A model generated the notes under the pieces. The model had not been told where the DNA came from, made no database searches, and was given only the letters and a program-made list of their open reading frames with translations. Shown piece after piece: positions 45,690 to 55,129 of a stretch of DNA of 64,000 nucleotides (its first letter is position 1; each line of letters starts with the position of its first letter). This DNA comes from Armigeres subalbatus. Its lineage: Eukaryota; Arthropoda; Insecta; Diptera; Culicidae. Made by a program: the position numbers and the translations under genes. The DNA lies in the NCBI RefSeq assembly GCF_024139115.2, contig NC_085141.1:169024994-169088993 (forward strand). The letters are read 5' to 3'.

Positions 45690-47145
45690 GTTGTTTGTTG
45701 GGCATCCTTCAGTCCACGCGCCACCTTCTGTGTAGCTCCGAGACGATTTGGGCGATAGCCGATAAAACGGCGTTCCAGCCAACTTCATCTTTACACATCC
45801 TCCGAACTAGATTGTCCGGGGTAGTGTCCAGACCACATGTGGTCACGCATTGCACGAAAACGTGAGCACACGAACAACACGTGTTCCGCCGTTTCCTCTA
45901 AACCTGCGCACACCAAACACTCGGGCGAGGCCGAGCAAGCCAGCTGCGTTACCTGCACTGTGATTTTGCAGCACGCTTGAACGCCGGGCACATCGAACCC
46001 CCCATGGGGTGCTTGCTGTTCACAGCTTTGCTGGAACAAATCAAACAATTGGGAGGGTTCGTGCAGCATTGTGCCTTATGTTCCTCCAATTCGCAGCGTC
46101 GGCAGAGATTGCTTCTGTCAGGGCCTTTGCAGTCCCATTGCTTGTGCCCCGGTTCCAGGCACTTGAAGCAAACTTCGGGTTGCTCGTATATGCCCACAGG
46201 GCATACCGACCATCCCACCTTGACGCTCCCTTACTTGACTACCTTGGAGGCGTCCGCTGCAGATAGCCGAACCAATGCTACCAGCGTCCCTGCCGGACCT
46301 TTCCGTAGCCGAACGGCTGCGGTGGGCGTCTCCACTTCGCACTGTCGCCGCAGTGCCGTGACGAGCTCTTCGACTTCGGTGATCTCGTCCAGCCCGAGCA
46401 GCACAAGTCAGGCAAATCTGGTTGCAGCAACTTGATTGCGACTAAATCTGGTCACATATGAGTTGCTGTAACCTCTATGGAATATGTGTGCTGCTAGGGA
46501 GGTCTTTAACCCTTAGATTCACCTCCGTAGTGAGTGCCCTAGAACTTCCTCCGCCAACTTCTTGTAGGCGGCGCCCTTTTGCGAGACGCCCCGCTTCAGC
46601 TCGAGGATCATCTCGCCCATCCGGGTACGTCTTATTCGACGTACGTCGGCGCCGAGTTCACCGAGCTTGACGTCACTCCTCATCGCCTTCAAAATGTCCG
46701 AGTACTTAGCCTCGTCCGCCGTGATGACTAGGGCATCGCCCCTGGAGCGATTGGCGCCTACCCTAGACTTCTTGCTACCCTCATTCGCATGGGCCTTCTT
46801 TTCGGCCCTTGACGTCTTCGGTTTCCTCTTGTTCTTGACCAGGGTCCAGGAGGCGTCATCCCCCTCTATTTCCCTGGTCTGGTGCGGCTGAGAACTTTCA
46901 GCCTGCCGTAACCCCTTACCACCGTCTTTCCTGAGTGGACGGACCTTTCCAGGTCCTTCCTCCCCCGGTTTTGGAGGTACCTGGCCGGGGTTCAGCTTCC
47001 CAGCCCCACTATCCTTGTTCGGGGTAGTAACCCCCCGCGTTTTGAAGCGGCCCCCAGGGAGCTCATCCCCTGGAGACTGTCTCCCCTGTTTTTGTGTCTG
47101 CTCCGTTGGAGCAGTCACCCCCGACGTACCCGCAAATACTTGAGA
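45690..47145 (-). pseudogene. R1/LOA-like non-LTR element with ORF2 mostly deleted
   Basis: On minus, ORF1 runs from about 47145. It has a basic low-complexity region, then VITADEAKYSDILKAMRSDV, RRIRRTRMGEMILELKRG and KKLAEEVLG, then gag-type knuckles CFKCLEPGHKQWDC, CRRCELEEHKAQC and CLICSSKAVNSKHPMGGSMC. Immediately after, with no endonuclease or RT, comes the ORF2 C-terminal zinc motif CLVCAGLEETAEHVLFVC (Cys-Cys-His-Cys). So an internal deletion of several kb joins ORF1 to the ORF2 end near 45960. Its 5' edge abuts a fragment of the element B family. Confidence 0.75.
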
Positions 47146-47335
47146 TTCAAGTGTCGATCTGACATAAGCGATATATAATGTTTTTATAGTGTATGGATCG
47201 TGAAAGTTGTAGCCAAACCTTTTTATGAATCCTAACATATTATTAGCTTTGTTTATAATATAGTATTATAATGGTCAATGAACGTACGCTTAGAGTCTAT
47301 AAATATGCCAAGATCCCTAATAATCATCCATCCTG
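47146..47335 (-). pseudogene. Element B-family RT fragment
   Basis: On minus: RDLGIFIDSKRTFIDHYNTI, then after a break LGFIKRFGYNFHDPYTIKTL and YIAYVRSTLE. This parallels 29850-30020 (RDLGVILDSKLTFIDHY). The text is cut exactly where the R1/LOA-like element begins. Confidence 0.7.
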
Positions 47336-48139
47336 ACGAATAATGAATGCGATCAGTAGTGAAAGTCTTCCGTGATCCCAAAAGGCTCCCGAAACAGTCA
47401 TCTGAAAGATCCGGACCATACGTAAAAGTGGCCAATTTCAAAAATAAATCTCAGAGCTTCGCAATTTATTCATAACCGAATTGCCTGTGCGATCAATTGT
47501 GCAAGTCTTCTGCGACCCGCAAACGCTCCCAAAAGGGGCCGATACCACAAAATAATTCCAGAGCATTGCCATTTTATTCGTAACCATCCATATAGGCAAA
47601 TTGTATACGCAATAAATTGTTTAAGTCTGCTGAGATGACCACAAACGGCCTCCGGGAAATCCGAAACATTCGTAAAAGTGGCCAATTCCAAATGTTCATC
47701 TCAAAGCAAATTTTCGAAACTGATCATATCAGCGAATTGATTATGCAATCAATTGCGAAAGTCTATTGTGACCCGAAATGACCACAATACGGTCCGAAAC
47801 ATCCGTAAAATAGGTTAATCCTAAAAGTTGATCCCAGAGCTGAACATGTTTGTTAGCATTCATGTAGTAACGGTATATTGTATGTGGAGTAAATAGTGAA
47901 AGTCCTCTGTAACCTACCAAAAGTTTATAATTAGTATTAGTAAGTATTATAATTTTTTTAGAAAACAGTGTCAACGGCTCCGGTTCACCGGGAAATTTGG
48001 GACATCCGCTAAAATTGCATAATTTTTTTTTTTGCCAAATATCTGGCTGCAGTATGCGGCAGTAGAGTTTTCAGAAACAAGATCGTTTGGCCTGAGGGGA
48101 CTGAATTTTCTGATTGCCTTGCAAATTTTTCAGGCTCAC

Positions 48140-48385
48140 GTGCATGGAAACCATTTTTGTTAAATATCTTGGCTGTGCATGTCTTGTTGTGTAGGAGTTA
48201 TCACGCCTATCTAGAGAGTAGGAGGTTGAGGGTTCGAGTCCCTCCAAGACACGTGGATTCTTTTTCGCAAATTTCATATCAATTTGTCCATTTCGAAACA
48301 TATGCTGTGCATATGCACAGCCAAGATATTTAACAAAAAAATGGTTTTCGTACGGCCGAGCTGCCGAATAATATGCAATTAATTG
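48140..48385 (+). mobile_element. tRNA-like element, copy 2
   Basis: Edges AAACCATTTTTGTTAAATATCTTGGC and its inverted GCCAAGATATTTAAC..ATGGTTTT enclose a 72-nt tRNA-like sequence at 48180-48251. The last ~180 bp, including the outside flank CGTACGGCCGAGCTGCC, are duplicated at 48760-48945, so copies 2 and 3 are related by a local duplication. Confidence 0.65.
48180..48251 (+). other. tRNA-like sequence, copy 2
   Basis: The 72-nt sequence folds as a cloverleaf: acceptor TGTCTTG/CAAGACA (seven pairs), D stem GTG/CAC, anticodon stem CCTAT/GTAGG with loop CTAGAGA, five-base variable loop, T stem GAGGG/CCCTC with loop TTCGAGT. The anticodon would be AGA (Ser), but the short variable loop is not that of a Ser tRNA and no CCA is encoded. 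It is most likely a tRNA-derived module in a repeat. Confidence 0.6.
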
Positions 48386-48479
48386 TAATCAAGTGTCGGT
48401 CTTTCACCGTCATTAGTCGTCTGAGTACACGCGACCGTTTACGTAAAGGCAATCAAACTCATCAAATGCTTTAGCCAAG

Positions 48480-48945
48480 CAAGCCTTTGGCACAGCAGAG
48501 TGCGATTGAATTCGCATTCTATACCGTCCCGCCCAGTCCGTTGCTGGGGGGCATGGAGTGCGATCCTCTAAACAATGTGCACTCGCTTGGCTGTGGATAT
48601 ACAACAGTAAAGCAAATGTGGAGATTGGGCAAATCAAGCATCCGAAAGATATTCAATTTGCAAAAAAGAGAGCTAACCGCGGTGGAGGTTGGTACTGATT
48701 CTGATGGCTTTTCCGCAAACGTGACCTTTAAGTGGTCTTGTTGTGTAGGGGTTATCACGCCTATCTAGAGAGTAGGAGGTTGAGGGTTCGAGTCCCTCCA
48801 AGACACGTGGATTCTTTTTCGCAAATTTCATATCAATTTGTCCATTTCGAAACATATGCTGTGCATATGCACAGCCAAGATATTTAACAAAAAAATGGTT
48901 TTCGTACGGCCGAGCTGCCGAATAATATGCAATTAATTATTAATT
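48480..48945 (+). mobile_element. tRNA-like element, copy 3
   Basis: Contains GTGCACTCGCTTGGCTGTGG, AACAGTAAAGCAAATGTGG, GATGGCTTTTCCGCAAACG and the 72-nt tRNA-like sequence at 48734-48805, then the GCACAGCCAAGATATTTAAC edge. Copy 1 (15995-16425) has the same order in inverted orientation. Confidence 0.65.
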
Positions 48946-50651
48946 CCTGTTATGACAAGTAATTCCTGAAGTTTACACCAGAACTCCACATTTTATTTCG
49001 AAAACATCCATAGCGGGGAAGTGATTGTGCAATCAATAGTTGGAATTTTCTATGACGTCTGAATGTCCACAAAACCGTCCTCCGGGAGATCAGGAATATC
49101 AGTGAAAATGATCAATTCCAAAAGTTCATCCCACAGCTTTGCTAATTTTCGCTTTCATTCACATGGGTGAATTATGTATGCAATCAATATCGAAAATCCT
49201 CCGTGATATGCAATGACAATAATAAAAATCGAGTCAAGTACGAGACATTGAAGACGGCCTTACTGTTAAAATCGAAAACGTATCTGTGAAAGGTACAATC
49301 AAGTGTGCAACTGAATGGAATTGTACAAACTCGTCTGATGACAAGTAAAGACATTCCACTGATAGCTCAAAATAATTTTCTTATCAATAATAAAAATTCC
49401 TTCGTAAAATCCGGAACATCCGTAAAAGAGGCCAAATCCAACAGTTACCGTAACAGATCATCATTAGCCAGTGACGGCTGCGTGGCGGCGTTCCTCCTTG
49501 AATTCCTCCGAAGCTTCTCCAGAAGCTCATCTGGAAGTTCTTCAAGGACTTCATCCGGAAGTTCGTCCATAAGTTCCTCCGGTAATCCCTTAGGAAGTTC
49601 ATCAAGTAATCCTTTGGAAAGTTCCTAAAGGCATTCATCTAGAAGTTCTTCTTAGAGTTAATATTCATCAAGTAATTCCTCGTGAGGTGCTCCGGGAACT
49701 CAACCGAACTTCTTCCGAAAGTTCCTCCGGGAATTCCTCCAGAAATTCTCAAGAAAGTATGAATCCGGAAGTTCCTCCGTGAATTCTTTTTAGAATTGTC
49801 CACTTTCACGGATGTTCCGGATCTTCCGGAGTACCATTACCGTACAGTACCGAAGACTTTTATTATTGATTGCAAACACAATTCGCCAGGATAGGTGGTT
49901 ACGAAAAAATCGCGATGCTCTGAGATAAACTTTTGGAATTGACCACTTTCGCGAATGAACCAGATCTCCCAGAATGGTTATCAAAAATCGCGAAGTTCTG
50001 GGATGAACTTTTGGAATTGGCCACTTTTACGAATGTTCCGGATCTTCAGGAGCATTGTTTGTGGGACATTTGGGGGTCACAGAAGACTTTTACTATTGAT
50101 TGCACCCACAATTTGCCAGAATGAATGGTTCCCAAAAAATCGCGGGGCTCTGGGATTAACTTTTGGAATTGGCCATTTTACGGATATTCCGGATCTTCCG
50201 GAGGACCGTTTCTGGGACATTTGGGGGTCACAGAAGACTTTTACTATTGATTGTACCCAAAATTTGCCAGAATGAATGGTTATCAAAAAATCGCGAAGCT
50301 CTGGGATGAACTTTTGGAATTGTCCATTTTACGGAAGTTCCGGATCTTCCAGAGGGCTTTCCGATGACCGCTAGAGGGATAAATTTCCCCAGAAATGGCA
50401 TATACAATATGGCAAATACAGTTGGGATCATTAGAGCACATATTTGCAAGCAATTTTATGTTTCATAACACGAAACTCGAAAATTTGGTGCCAAATTGAG
50501 AAGCTCAAACAGTCCCTCTTTAGTACAGGTTCCCCGGGGACTAGAGTGGCCAATTTGGATGAATCACCCCATGAGCTTGTTCTAGGAACCTACAGTTTGG
50601 TGCCTAAAGATCGAAAATCGGCTGAAATTTGAGTTTTTGTGATCGTGATGA

Positions 50652-50861
50652 AATCTTGGGTCCAAATGGACCCCAATGCACAATGTGTCACTTTTTTTTT
50701 GTGGCGCCTCTCCTAGATGTCGCTGGAAGCTGATTTTCTCAGGGAATCTTAGTTTTCGAAAGTTAGGAAAAGTCAGAATTTTTCAGATTTTTATCTCGTT
50801 GCGTTACAAAGTTACAGCATTGTTTTGGGTGTGCTTGGGTCGAAATGGACCCCAATGCACT
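50652..50861. repeat. Direct repeats of ATGGACCCCAATGCAC
   Basis: GGGTCCAAATGGACCCCAATGCAC at about 50650 and GGGTCGAAATGGACCCCAATGCAC at about 50836 lie in direct orientation about 185 bp apart around an AT-rich spacer. This may be a remnant tandem duplication or element ends. Confidence 0.45.
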
Positions 50862-50879
50862 AGGAAGGTTAATTTAATT

Positions 50880-51020
50880 CCACCACGTTGTATTCTTTAC
50901 CGATAGGTATTTCGACCTCAACTGTTAGGCTGTCTCAGTGTCACGTACTTGACTCGACTTCGAGTACGAGACAAAAAAGACGGCCTTACAGTTGATGTCG
51001 AATACGTACATATCTGCAAA
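50880..51020. mobile_element. Palindromic family member, degenerate
   Basis: Left arm GGTATTTCGACCTCAACTG, CAGTGTCACGTACTTGACTCG. Right arm CGAGTACGAGAC, GACGGCCTTACAGTTGATG, GAATACGTACATATCTGC. This is the same arm sequence as 55875-56162, with deletions. Confidence 0.65.
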
Positions 51021-51100
51021 AAATGCTGTTCCATGGTTTTTGGTGTTTCTTGATGCATACAAGAAGCCCAAAAACCATGAAACAGATATTTTTTGCAAAA
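51014..51100. repeat. Hairpin
   Basis: TGCAAAAAATGCTGTTCCATGG and TTTTTGG pair with CCAAAAACCATGAAACAG and ATTTTTTGCA, giving about a 30-bp stem overlapping the edge of the preceding palindromic element. Confidence 0.5.
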
Positions 51101-51279
51101 CGAAAACGGTTGACTGATAATTTTTCCTTGAAAAAGGCAGAATACATCCTGAGATTCCAGAGTCTGATAAAGGCATATCCTTGTTTGTTCATTATTTAAC
51201 TTCCAATAAGATAATTTTCGATTTTTTGCGATCTGTATATCGATGCCATATACAGATGGAACTCACTTGCTATTCACGA

Positions 51280-51375
51280 TAGTGAACTGCCTGGATCGCA
51301 TATTTGTCCCATATTAATAGGAAACCCAGCAAAGATAGGACAGATATGCGATTCACGGCAGTATACGACAGTCAA
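51280..51375. repeat. Small inverted repeat
   Basis: ACTGCCTGGATCGCATATTTG and GTCC on the left mirror GGACAGATATGCGATTCACGG and CAGT on the right. It is a short MITE-like hairpin. Confidence 0.5.
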
Positions 51376-51742
51376 ACAGTCTAACAGGGTTACGTGAGTG
51401 ATTAGCAACGTTAATTATATGTTAGACTGTTTCGCACATTTCAATGATCGAACTTATTGAAAAACATGTGATGAAAATGGTAGTACATCAATGCGATCGT
51501 TTTTCTGCAATATAACCAAAGAATCAGATTATAACCAGGGATGCATATTACTTTAGTTGTCATACAGTCAGCACTAAGCTACGGCGACGGCAACGGCGAG
51601 CATGAAGTCGGTCGTCGGTCATGAATCATTGACAAAAAAGTTTCTCATTTAACGGAGGCTTTCTGGTTATGGTCTATGTTCAAATGTTGACATTCAGCAG
51701 CACTGCTGTAGTACGGAGTAAGATTTTGGGATTCCATATCTT

Positions 51743-51947
51743 TCAGAGATCAATCTTCCGTACATAATACTGTGCTGCATCCATTTTATTATCATCTATG
51801 AAATCAGAAATGTCCATCAAAAAGCTTCTTCTGCATTCGGGATACATCATTGTGCAGTCTGCACCCATTTTCCCGAAACGTTCCGCCAATTCATATTTTC
51901 TTTTCATTTTACGCTCGGAAACATCAAAAGCTTGGTGTTCTGATGGT
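51743..51947 (-). CDS. DM4/DM12-family gene, exon 3
   Basis: The ten-T polypyrimidine tract plus CAG gives a strong acceptor. Encodes PSEHQAFDVSERKMKRKY through the Cys212/Cys219 block to VRKIDL and TGA at 51745-51743. Confidence 0.88.
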
Positions 51948-52624
51948 CTGAAAAAAAAAATATATATATAAATATTGAATGCTTCGCCTAGCCAATGAAA
52001 TATGTCTTACGTTAAGAAAAAATGTACGATCTCAGCGTACAAATCCTCTTCTAAATCGTGAAATGGGCTGTGTGACAGCTCGCAAACGCTTTTAAGAAGA
52101 CAGTCCTTATCATATCCTGAAAACTCCAAAATATCTTCTAATGCTGTGTAGATATCACCAGCGCTCAGCGGACGAACAGTGCTTCGCTTCCGAACAGCTC
52201 TTGCTGTGACTACTTGGGTCGGTAAGTATCTTCCCTTCACCACATCAACCATTGCTCGGGCCCATGTTGGAAATTTGTAGAAATCTTGTAATCGATACGG
52301 AAGGTTATAGTTAGCCTGGAACCCAAGATTGATACCCAAACGTCGTACCGCATACTTCTTTCTAGGGACGAAAAAGTCTCCTGATGTTGCGGTGGCCATA
52401 GAAAACTGGAATGAAAAGAGTAAAACTTATCTTGCGGCTCACAAGTACTGCACAATATTATGACAAAACCAACCAACCTGTAGGACGCTTAAACTAGGAT
52501 ATATCAAGAGTCGACCTTGATCAAGAACATGAGAATAATTACTTGGATTTTCAAAATCAGTGGCATTGCTTACGGCCACCAAAAAGTATAACAAGAACGT
52601 GATTAACAATAAGAAACAATGCAT
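51743..52624 (-). CDS. Insect DM4/DM12-family secreted protein, three exons
   Basis: Exons 52624-52478, 52405-52011 and 51947-51743 join in frame to 747 nt, 248 residues, stop TGA. Introns are 72 nt (donor CAG|GTTGGT, acceptor ATTCCAG) and 63 nt (donor AAC|GTAAGA, acceptor T10CAG). The first ATG gives MHCFLLLITFLLYFLVAVSNA, a clear signal peptide. The mature part shows the family order: GRLLIYPSLSVLQFSMATA, FQANYNLPYRLQDF, then the C-terminal domain with Cys151 and Cys157 (CLLKSVCEL) and Cys212 and Cys219 (GADCTMMYPECRRSF), probably two disulphides. DM4/DM12 proteins are an insect-specific family of unknown biochemical role, often in clusters. No second member was recognised here. The gene looks intact and transcribable. 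Confidence 0.9.
52011..52405 (-). CDS. DM4/DM12-family gene, exon 2
   Basis: Encodes FSMATATSGDFF through EIVHFFL, including CLLKSVCEL. Ends with two bases of the Thr codon before GTAAGA. Confidence 0.9.
52478..52624 (-). CDS. DM4/DM12-family gene, exon 1
   Basis: Signal peptide plus the first mature residues through YPSLSVLQ. The upstream in-frame codons contain no earlier ATG, so 52624 is the first possible start. Ends phase 0. Confidence 0.85.
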
Positions 52625-53270
52625 TTCTGAACGTGTACAACTACTAACTTCGCAATCCGATGACAAACTGTTGTTTCATTTAAAGATATGTAAGGTATTT
52701 TAGGGCAAATGTTCACCAAAAATGTGCTAACTCGACAAAAACACTTTCCTCCAACACGTGATAATGACCTAAAGGGAAATTAATAAGAGCAGCGGTGGAG
52801 TTTAACTGGGGAACGATGGTGCACGTGACCTACCAATTTGAATATTTCCCTAAAACTTGGACATATATAAGCCAAAGTGGTTCTGAAAAATAAATTAGTT
52901 CCCGACAATTTTGATAATCAATTGCGGAGTGAAACTAAGGTATAAGGGTATGCGATAAGACACTTTTTCCTAACGAAACGAAACGAAACGAAATTTAAAA
53001 TGTATGTGTTGATTCGAAACAAAACGAAACAAAATATATATTTACTTTCGAAACTTCGAAACGATACGAAATCAACGTCCATTTAATTCGAAATTTTTCG
53101 AAACGAAACGAAATTTTATTTTTTTTCCGCGGAATTTGTATTGAATTGATTTTACATTGTACACAATTTTGATTTCATTTTCTCAAAATCAAATAACTGC
53201 TTTGCGACCAATAGAATTATAGAAGAAGCAGTCTGTGATAAATCGCCGTTTTCCCGTTTACCTTTGGCGA
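52625..53270. other. 5' flank of the DM4/DM12 gene; CGAAA microsatellite
   Basis: Expected promoter region just right of 52624. No TATA box was fixed. (ACGAA)n at 52973-52992 and degenerate AACGAAACGAAAT words follow to about 53120. Confidence 0.4.
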
Positions 53271-54060
53271 TAAGGCGATACCCCAGCATTTGTGCCGCTT
53301 TCAAGGGAATTCATCCTGGAGTGAGTGCTCCCGAATCTGATCAGTTTTATATCAGTTCAGCTTTATATCAATATGTATGTAAACACTTTTGCTGAACACA
53401 CTCCCACTTTATTAACGTCTTCGCACACAGATGCCAGTTTTCCCACTTTCTTACGCCCTAACTCCTACCTCAACTCTGTCCCACTTTGAAACGGTCACAC
53501 GTCGGCGGGGCCCCGTTTTTCGATCCACCGTTCCACCTACTTCTCATTCTTCCTGCCGTTAGTCCAGACTGCTACAAAATGGCCGCTGAACACTGTCGGC
53601 TAGCTTGTATTTAGCACTGGGAGTAGCTACTTGGTTGACCAGACACAGGACGTCAACGGAGCGACACTTCGGATTTTCACGCGGTCTCCAGGTTGGTGGT
53701 TTCAGGAACGACCACGTCGTTAACGCCGACGCAAATTTCGACGGTAAAACACCGGGGTCCTGGATGATTCCCAATATTCTCTTCCGTTCTTCTCACTCCG
53801 TTTTTATATCGCTAATATTGCTTTAGAATAGCTTGTAATTTCCTTTATTGGAACTGGTAGTCGCATTCACGTCCTTCTTATACAAAAGTAGCGAACTAAT
53901 GGTTCTTTCGATGGCGGTTAAGTCGCACAACTCGATAACCAGGAACTCATCCACCCATCCAACTAATGTCCCATGGTTGGACAGATCAACACACCACTGG
54001 TTACAAGTTTGTTTTTGAAGTGATCATATAGCCTTTACCGTATATTTAGCATACGAGAAA
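53271..54060. other. GC-richer unclassified segment
   Basis: Composition rises between about 53390 and 53800 (GGTCACACGTCGGCGGGGCC). Short frames exist on both strands with no recognised domain. A retroelement UTR is possible but not shown. Confidence 0.3.
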
Positions 54061-54064
54061 GGCA

Positions 54065-54180
54065 AAAACTTGCTGAGAGCTTTTTATCCGTTTTGGTAAA
54101 TTTATTTAACAAATGTTTTCAATTGGCATTCTTCCCAGATAAATGGAAAAACGCCAAAGTTGTTCCAAGCCGGCCGAATG
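54065..54180 (+). pseudogene. Jockey-type reverse transcriptase scrap
   Basis: The translation VNLFNKCFQLAFFPDKWKN then AKVVP matches the block before the first catalytic motif of Jockey-clade RTs. It is cut at about 54170, where different sequence begins. Confidence 0.65.
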
Positions 54181-54850
54181 GGTTTCGGCCAAATGACCTT
54201 CCCCACCATTGGCGAGATCAGATTACCCATTGCTTGGATTCAACAGCGAGTGGAGACGAGGTTCGGACAGAGATTCTACACACGTCGACTAGAAGATCCA
54301 ATTGTGAAGAGATCGTTCGTTGAAGAACTTGGAAATTGCTGGGTATGTTCCGGAAGATGACAGTGTAGGAGAACGGACGGCCATTAAGAATGCCATTATC
54401 GAAACCAGCAAGAAAAACCTGGGTGAGCTGCGCACTTGGGGAAAATAGTGCATTGCTGATGCAACCTGGTGGAAGATTGATGAGCGTAGAGAAGCAAAAG
54501 TCGCGATAGGGCATCCAGATCGAGTCCACTTAACGCTATTAAAAGGAAATCGAATGCTGCTGCAAACCAGTGAAGAAAGTGACCAGTTAGATACTCACCG
54601 ACCCAATTGATCAGCTATAACGTTAATTTGAGCACTTCGAGTAACATCTTCCAGTTTTAACGCCCGAACAACCATCATCATCTCGGGTGAGACGCATTAC
54701 CCGTTTCAACTCAGCGGCCCCTTCATCGCAGGAAATTGAAGCAGCCATCCAGCGCATGAAATTCAACAAAGCTCCCGCCCGGGTCGATCGCATAGCAGCA
54801 TATACTGATCTGGCGGCATCACAACTGGATCTTGGAGGCTAAGCTCCATC
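54181..54850 (+). pseudogene. RTE-like linker/RT remnant
   Basis: TRFGQRFYTRRLEDPIVKRS resembles the region between endonuclease and RT of RTE-type elements. At about 54735-54840 EAAIQRMKFNKAPARVDRI resembles their pre-palm block. Multiple stops and shifts. Low-resolution call. Confidence 0.4.
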
Positions 54851-55129
54851 AAAGATGCCATTATGGATTTATAAAAACAGAAATTCATGACCATGAATAA
54901 AGGTATGTCGGCTACAAACTACAAAAGAGCGGTAACGAAATCTGCATACAAGCACTCGTAAATGCTTTGTAAGCATTTTTTTCCGTAAAAGATTCCTTTC
55001 ATACAAATATGTTTTATTTATAAGATGCGTGAAGAAAACGACAGATCCATAAGTGCTTACGTAATATAAATATGGCCCCTAATATGAATAGTCTATTACT
55101 GTATTTATCTATTAAAATCGAATCGACTG

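Larger units (their letters stand above)
47336..50450. repeat. Degenerate ~151-bp repeat field, orientation switching
   Basis: The shared unit contains GATCCGGAACATCCGTAAAAG, GTGGCCAATTCCAAAAGTTC, ATCCCAGAGCTTCGC and CAATCAATAGTGAAAGTCTTC. Units run one way at 47336-49440 and the other way at 49790-50350. The right part is best preserved: CCGGATCTTC recurs at 50038, 50189 and 50340, a 151-bp period. GGAAGTTCCTCC-type minisatellite (49480-49790) separates the halves, and tRNA-like elements interrupt the left half. Confidence 0.75.

Noticed and set aside
48180..48251. Functional tRNA-Ser gene
   Set aside because: The cloverleaf is good, but the variable loop is too short for Ser, the anticodon differs between copies, and all three copies sit inside the same repeat.
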